From contig SCHM01000003.1 in assembly GCA_004123355.1 (NCBI GenBank), positions 6,157,058 to 6,221,057 of the forward strand: a stretch of DNA of 64,000 bases, written 5' to 3'. Shown one piece after another: positions 59,967 to 64,000 of this stretch (position 1 is its first letter; each line of letters starts with the position of its first letter). Made by a program: the position numbers and the translations under genes. This DNA is from Amphirosellinia nigrospora. Lineage: Eukaryota > Ascomycota > Sordariomycetes > Xylariales > Xylariaceae. The notes beneath the pieces were generated by a model. The model did no database searches. It was not told the origin of the DNA and saw only the letters and a program-made list of their open reading frames with translations.

Positions 59967-61406
59967 ATGTGTGGAGGCTCAAAAGCGGAAATGCTCTGCG
60001 GGCACGTAGAAACCCACTTCAACTCGTTTTGCGGGAAGACGAAGTGTTCTGGTGTTGAAGGGGCGATTAGATACATCGACGAGCCATGTCCGCGATGTGA
60101 TCCACAACCACAAATGATAAACGAGTTGCACGCACCGCTGAGCTGATGTCGCAGTTCCACCACGGAGAAAACGAAGACGAAGTACACAATCTTACTGAGC
60201 GTGCGAAGACGTTGGACCTGAGTATGAGACAGGGCATTACAGAAGTTCGAAACATGATGTATGGACCTGTCCCAGATCTCTCCATGCCCCCTTCCCCTGG
60301 TGGTGAGAACCAGAAGTACATCAAGCGCTCATGGGGATTTCGGCCGAGCAGCCGCGCCGGGAAGGCCCCATGGGATCCCCGCTCCGATTCCGAGTCCGAG
60401 GATGACGGCCGCCGCGACACGAGCCGCCTCTCGGCAGACGGCGCACACGTCGTGCAGAAGGAGTACAAGCTGATCAACGGCCACTACGCCCTGATCGCCT
60501 ATCGCAGAGAGCTGCACGAGGTCGACCCGGGCTTGCTGCGTAGACTTGCGGGAGAAGCGGGAGAGGGAGCTCGCGAAAAAGAAGAAGAGAGGAGGAGAAG
60601 ATGAAGAAGAAGGAACGGGCCAGGAACGGTGATCATGATGTCAAGGCTGGCCGGGAAGAGGAGGAATATCCATTGCTGAACAGCGAAAATTTCCCGAGCG
60701 ACGAGAGGGAGGCGGTGGAGAGGTGGCGGCGAATCTCTGCTTCTAGGCCTTCGACGCCCGCTGCTCGATTTCGAGGGAAGGAGAAAAAAGCCTCCGAGCC
60801 TAGTTCGCCGAGACCTTCGTCCAGGGTTGGCATGATCGAGGCCGAGGAGGCGAAGAAAACTTCCCGAGAACTCAAAGGAGGTGTACCGCCACTGGCAACC
60901 GAAGACCGGAAGACGCACAAGCACAAGCACAAAGCGCCAGTATCACCCCATCTGCAGAATTCATTCAAAGTACGAGTAGATCAAGCCGGAATTCATCCGA
61001 TCGCGCAAAGGGAATCGGCAGTGAAGAATGCACTGTACAAGCCGAAAGCTCGAGAGATCCAGCGGCCCATCGAGGTTTGAGACGAATCAAGGGGCGTACT
61101 TGGGTGGAAAGGTTTGCAGAGGATATAACTTACGATTCTGCCCATTCTAGCAGTGACGCCGACAGTGTCGTCACAGTAATCAGGGTCCCTGTACGTCAAC
61201 CTGGGGAGAAGAAGAGTGGTAAGTCTACGGAGCACAGTAAGCACCGGTGCCAAAATCGCGTGATCGGGGGTGAGGAAGATCTTGACATATGGCAAAGCTC
61301 GCTGATGAAGAATGATAAAGGCAATCTCTTATTGCAACAGGTTAAGTATCTTGTAGTCAAGTTCCCGGCATATAGTAAGTTAGATTACGGTAGTAGCAAA
61401 CCTTAA
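59967..61406 (+). CDS. uncharacterised protein with Cys-rich N-terminus and charged tail
   Basis: ATG at 59967. The first 60 residues have a cysteine pattern (MCGGSKAEMLCGHVETHF, FCGKTKCSG, CPRCDP) that could bind zinc. A helical, lysine/arginine-rich region follows (VARTAELMSQFHHGEN), then serine-rich and Glu/Lys-rich segments, ending near TWVERFAEDITYDSAHSSSDADS. The N-terminal block recurs in uncharacterised ascomycete proteins, by general familiarity. Breaks near 60116 (an AAA run where AAAA fits, joining PQPQMIK to RVARTAEL), near 60580 and at 61077 are needed. The end at 61406 is the latest stop in the final frame; the real end may be nearer 61230. No function assignable. Confidence 0.5.
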
Positions 61407-61497
61407 GGCTTACCTCCCTAGTATGAAACGAGTAGATTTTCCATCACATAGAATATATTTCCCTTATCGTCTTAGTATCTCATTACCCTTGACCCCT

Positions 61498-63229
61498 TTA
61501 TGACTTCCCGCCCACTTTGAATCCCTCCGGAAACTCAACCCGTCCCAATCTCTGAGCTACGTCCGTCGAATCCACTGCGACCGCCTTCCCATCCGTTTCA
61601 CTATTATCAGCCCTGGAATCCTGGATATCCTTTTTCGCCTTGTTGTACTCCTTGATGCGCGCTGTCGCCAATTTCCCCGCTCTTCGACGGTCCGTCGGAC
61701 ACCGTAGCAGGGGCACCTGTATGATGGCAGCAAAGACGTCAAATACCTTTTCTACCGGCACGTTATGTCTCTTCGCAACTTCTTCAAAGGGGAACTTCTC
61801 TTGGCATGTCTCCGCTACGTCCACTATCAAGTTAGGCGAGGGTTTGCGGTACGTGGGTTGAATAAGAGAGGCCGGTGGCTTTATGGGACTTGAGGTCGCA
61901 CTAGTATCAGCGGTGGTATTTTTACCTGACTTATCTGCGGCGATGCTGTTTTTCTGGATCGTTCAGAGATAGCTTCTTTGTCTTTCTCGGCACTTGCCTG
62001 TTGCTGGGGCTGATTGTTGTGGTGGAGGCCGAGGTGGCTGATGAGACGACAGAGGCATGAAGGGGTTTCCGTTGACTGGTACCATCACTGGTGCAAAGTT
62101 TGAGCCATATTGATGTGTGTTACCTGTGGGCATGGCTAGAATTTGGGGATGCAAGTGTTGGCCATATGGCGCATGATAATGTAGTTGTGGCATGAAGTGA
62201 TGGGGGAGAGCTGTATTTACCATGGGTAATCCCTGTGCTCTTGGAAATTGGGCTTGATGTCTTAGCCGGGAACAAACTTGGCATGGGTGTTTCTGTGAAG
62301 TGGTTGAGGTATTATGGTGATGGTGATTTTCTGACGGTTTCGGGCTGGTCCTCGGGCTACTCCCATTAGGTGGTGCACCGTGGACTCCTTCAGGATGAGA
62401 TTGAGCCGGGGGAGGCGGAGGAGGGGCATTGGATCACTCTTGGAATCCGCTCTGTGACCATGATCGGATGATCTTGGGGTGCTGTGACTGTTTGAAATGT
62501 TGGGTGCTATCAAAATAGGGGTTTGATTATTATCAGGTGTAGCCTTGGCAAGGTCCGTTGTCATTGCTTGGTTCTCAACTTGGCAGGGTGCTGTATGTCT
62601 AGAGTTCTGGCAAGGTATTGAGTTATTCGAGGGCTTCAAACCCCGAATGTCCCAGGTACAGGATAGCCACTTTGCATATCAAGCATTTCTGGGGAGATTG
62701 TTGATGGAAGCTGTTTTGGTGAGAGTTCGGGAGGGCTCGACGGCCGAGGCTTGCGGGAGGGCTGGTCAAAATCGAAGTTCTCTAATACGGGCATGGATAC
62801 TCCCCTTAAGCCATATGCCAATTCCAGTGCTTGTATATCGGATGGCAGGCCGACCATTCCTGTGCTTAGTCGTCTTTCTGTATCCTCGGATCGCCACCAG
62901 GTATTGGTGTGGTGGTGATGGGAACATTTGGAACGATATTACAAGCAGCAGTAGCAGCATTGGTAGCGAGAGAATCACTGGCTGTTGAGACGTAGGTACT
63001 TCGGGCTGCTTCCCGTTGGTTCTCTGTCTCTTCACAGGTTTCTCAGAGATAAATTGGATATCGTCATCATCTTCAACCGATCGTTTCGATGGAACTACAG
63101 CAGTAGCGAGTGGATGTTGATACGTATGACCCGACCTGAGCCATGTAATGCACCTGGTTGGACTGGTCCTGGACCTTGAGGACTGAAGTATGCTGACATT
63201 ATGTTGTATAGAGATGACAGTCACACATC
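61498..63229 (-). CDS. uncharacterised low-complexity fungal protein
   Basis: Partial reconstruction. An N-terminal block with KRSVEDDDDIQFISEKPVKRQRTN (about 63100-63020) is followed by proline/serine-rich segments, a KHPCQVCSRLRHQAQFPRAQG-like Cys pair near 62280, a His/Gln/Pro-rich stretch (HHFMPQLHYHAPYGQHLHPQ) and a C-terminal helical domain (CQEKFPFEEVAKRHNVPVEKVFDVFAAIIQVPLL) with an ending EFPEGFKVGGKS. The C-terminal helical part looks like a DNA- or protein-binding helix-turn-helix; this is inference. Pieces lie in at least four frames; introns versus breaks cannot be separated here. Likely nuclear. Confidence 0.45.
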
Positions 63230-64000
63230 ATTCAATGTGACGAGTTGGATAGGATTAATACTTTTCAGCAGTAGGAGTAGGGAAAATGTCTGGGCCATTT
63301 GTATTAGCATATGAGTCCTTATAGTGGTGAGCTCAGACATGGAAAAGCATGAGATCCAAAAAGATAACCTTCTCTGTCGCGCAGTTGTGTCCCTTTCAGG
63401 CATATGCGGGCCATTTTAGCTTATAAAGGCCCGAGCAAAGGCAAGCCATCACGGTAGATCAAGGAAGCCTTGCTGATTGCTACGTTGAGGCTTAACGCGA
63501 GCTTTTAACTTGGCCAACCGGCACTGGTCCACAAGATGGCACCACCATTCCAGATGTTCTTGATCTGAACAGAGAAAATGACAACTGGGATTGCCAATGA
63601 GAGGGCGAGTATAAGCACTTGTCCACTGTTTAAAGGTAGCTGTTTGTATGATGAAAGCTCAAAACATCACCCAAAGGGCTTTGGTGGTGCCTATGGCTGT
63701 GATGAGAACATATTTCTTGCATTAACCAAGCATGTGAAGTTCACGAGGTAAGCATGTAAGTAAATGTGTCTATTAGAGATGGTCCAAGAACAACACACAG
63801 GGAGCTATCTTACCTGGAAATAAGCTCTTCACGCATTATTTAGTGGGGTCAATGCTTGGCTTAGGTAAAGTGCTGGGTATAGGACCTACCTTAGCTTCAG
63901 TGTTGCTGCCGCGGGGCATTGCCCACCAACCTAACAGTATGACAAGCTCCAATCGCCGCAGCCCGTGAACTAGACAACCCTCAAGCGCCTACTGTATCTC
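63230..64000. other. intergenic, no gene recognised
   Basis: Upstream region of the preceding minus-strand gene. A gene may start beyond the window. Nothing recognised. Confidence 0.4.

Overview
This window is nuclear DNA from a filamentous ascomycete (Pezizomycotina, probably a Sordariomycete-type genome). The evidence is short GT-AG introns of about 50-110 nt, intron-containing tRNAs, gene spacing of roughly 1-2 kb, and protein families typical of these fungi (TOK1 K+ channel, PHO84-type transporter, Kar5, Lsb5, THO2). Placement below subphylum is inference.

Layout. 0-12.5 kb: histidine-phosphatase (+), single-pass membrane protein with a lectin-like ectodomain (-), a tRNA-like Pol III element, tRNA-Pro(TGG), ribosomal protein S24 (-), an alpha/beta hydrolase (-), a TOK1 two-pore K+ channel (+). 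13.5-25 kb: NYN-like/CCCH zinc-finger protein (-), LSB5 endocytosis adaptor (-), uncharacterised acidic protein (+), KAR5 nuclear fusion protein (-). 25.6-36 kb: mitochondrial ribosomal protein uL6m (+) and HAL2/MET22 phosphatase (-) tail to tail, AusD-type methyltransferase (-), RRP1/Nop52 (+), sphingoid-base kinase (-), thioesterase-like protein (-). 36.4-43.7 kb: THO2 mRNA-export factor (-), divergent from MET2 homoserine acetyltransferase (+). 48.6-64 kb: phosphate transporter (+), deoxyribosyltransferase-like protein (-), cyclin (-), URA4 dihydroorotase (-), ADE12 adenylosuccinate synthetase (+), tRNA-Asp(GTC) (-), and two uncharacterised proteins (+, -).

The genes are mostly unlinked housekeeping functions: methionine and sulfur metabolism (MET2, HAL2), nucleotide synthesis (URA4, ADE12), ribosome production (RPS24, uL6m, RRP1) and RNA export (THO2). 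There is no operon-like logic. I saw no biosynthetic cluster, intact transposon, CRISPR array or viral element.

The dominant odd signal is about thirty single-base frame breaks in otherwise conserved genes. In almost every case where the homologous frame can be followed, one base is missing, often from a C, G, A or T run. Because essential genes (ADE12, URA4, uL6m, THO2) are hit, under-called homopolymers in the assembly are the most likely cause, so I do not call these genes pseudogenes. CDS spans below run from start to stop and include introns and these breaks. The most biologically interesting items are the NYN-like plus CCCH protein, whose architecture resembles Regnase-type RNases, and the micro-exons of 11, 12 and 14 nt in ADE12, LSB5 and RPS24.
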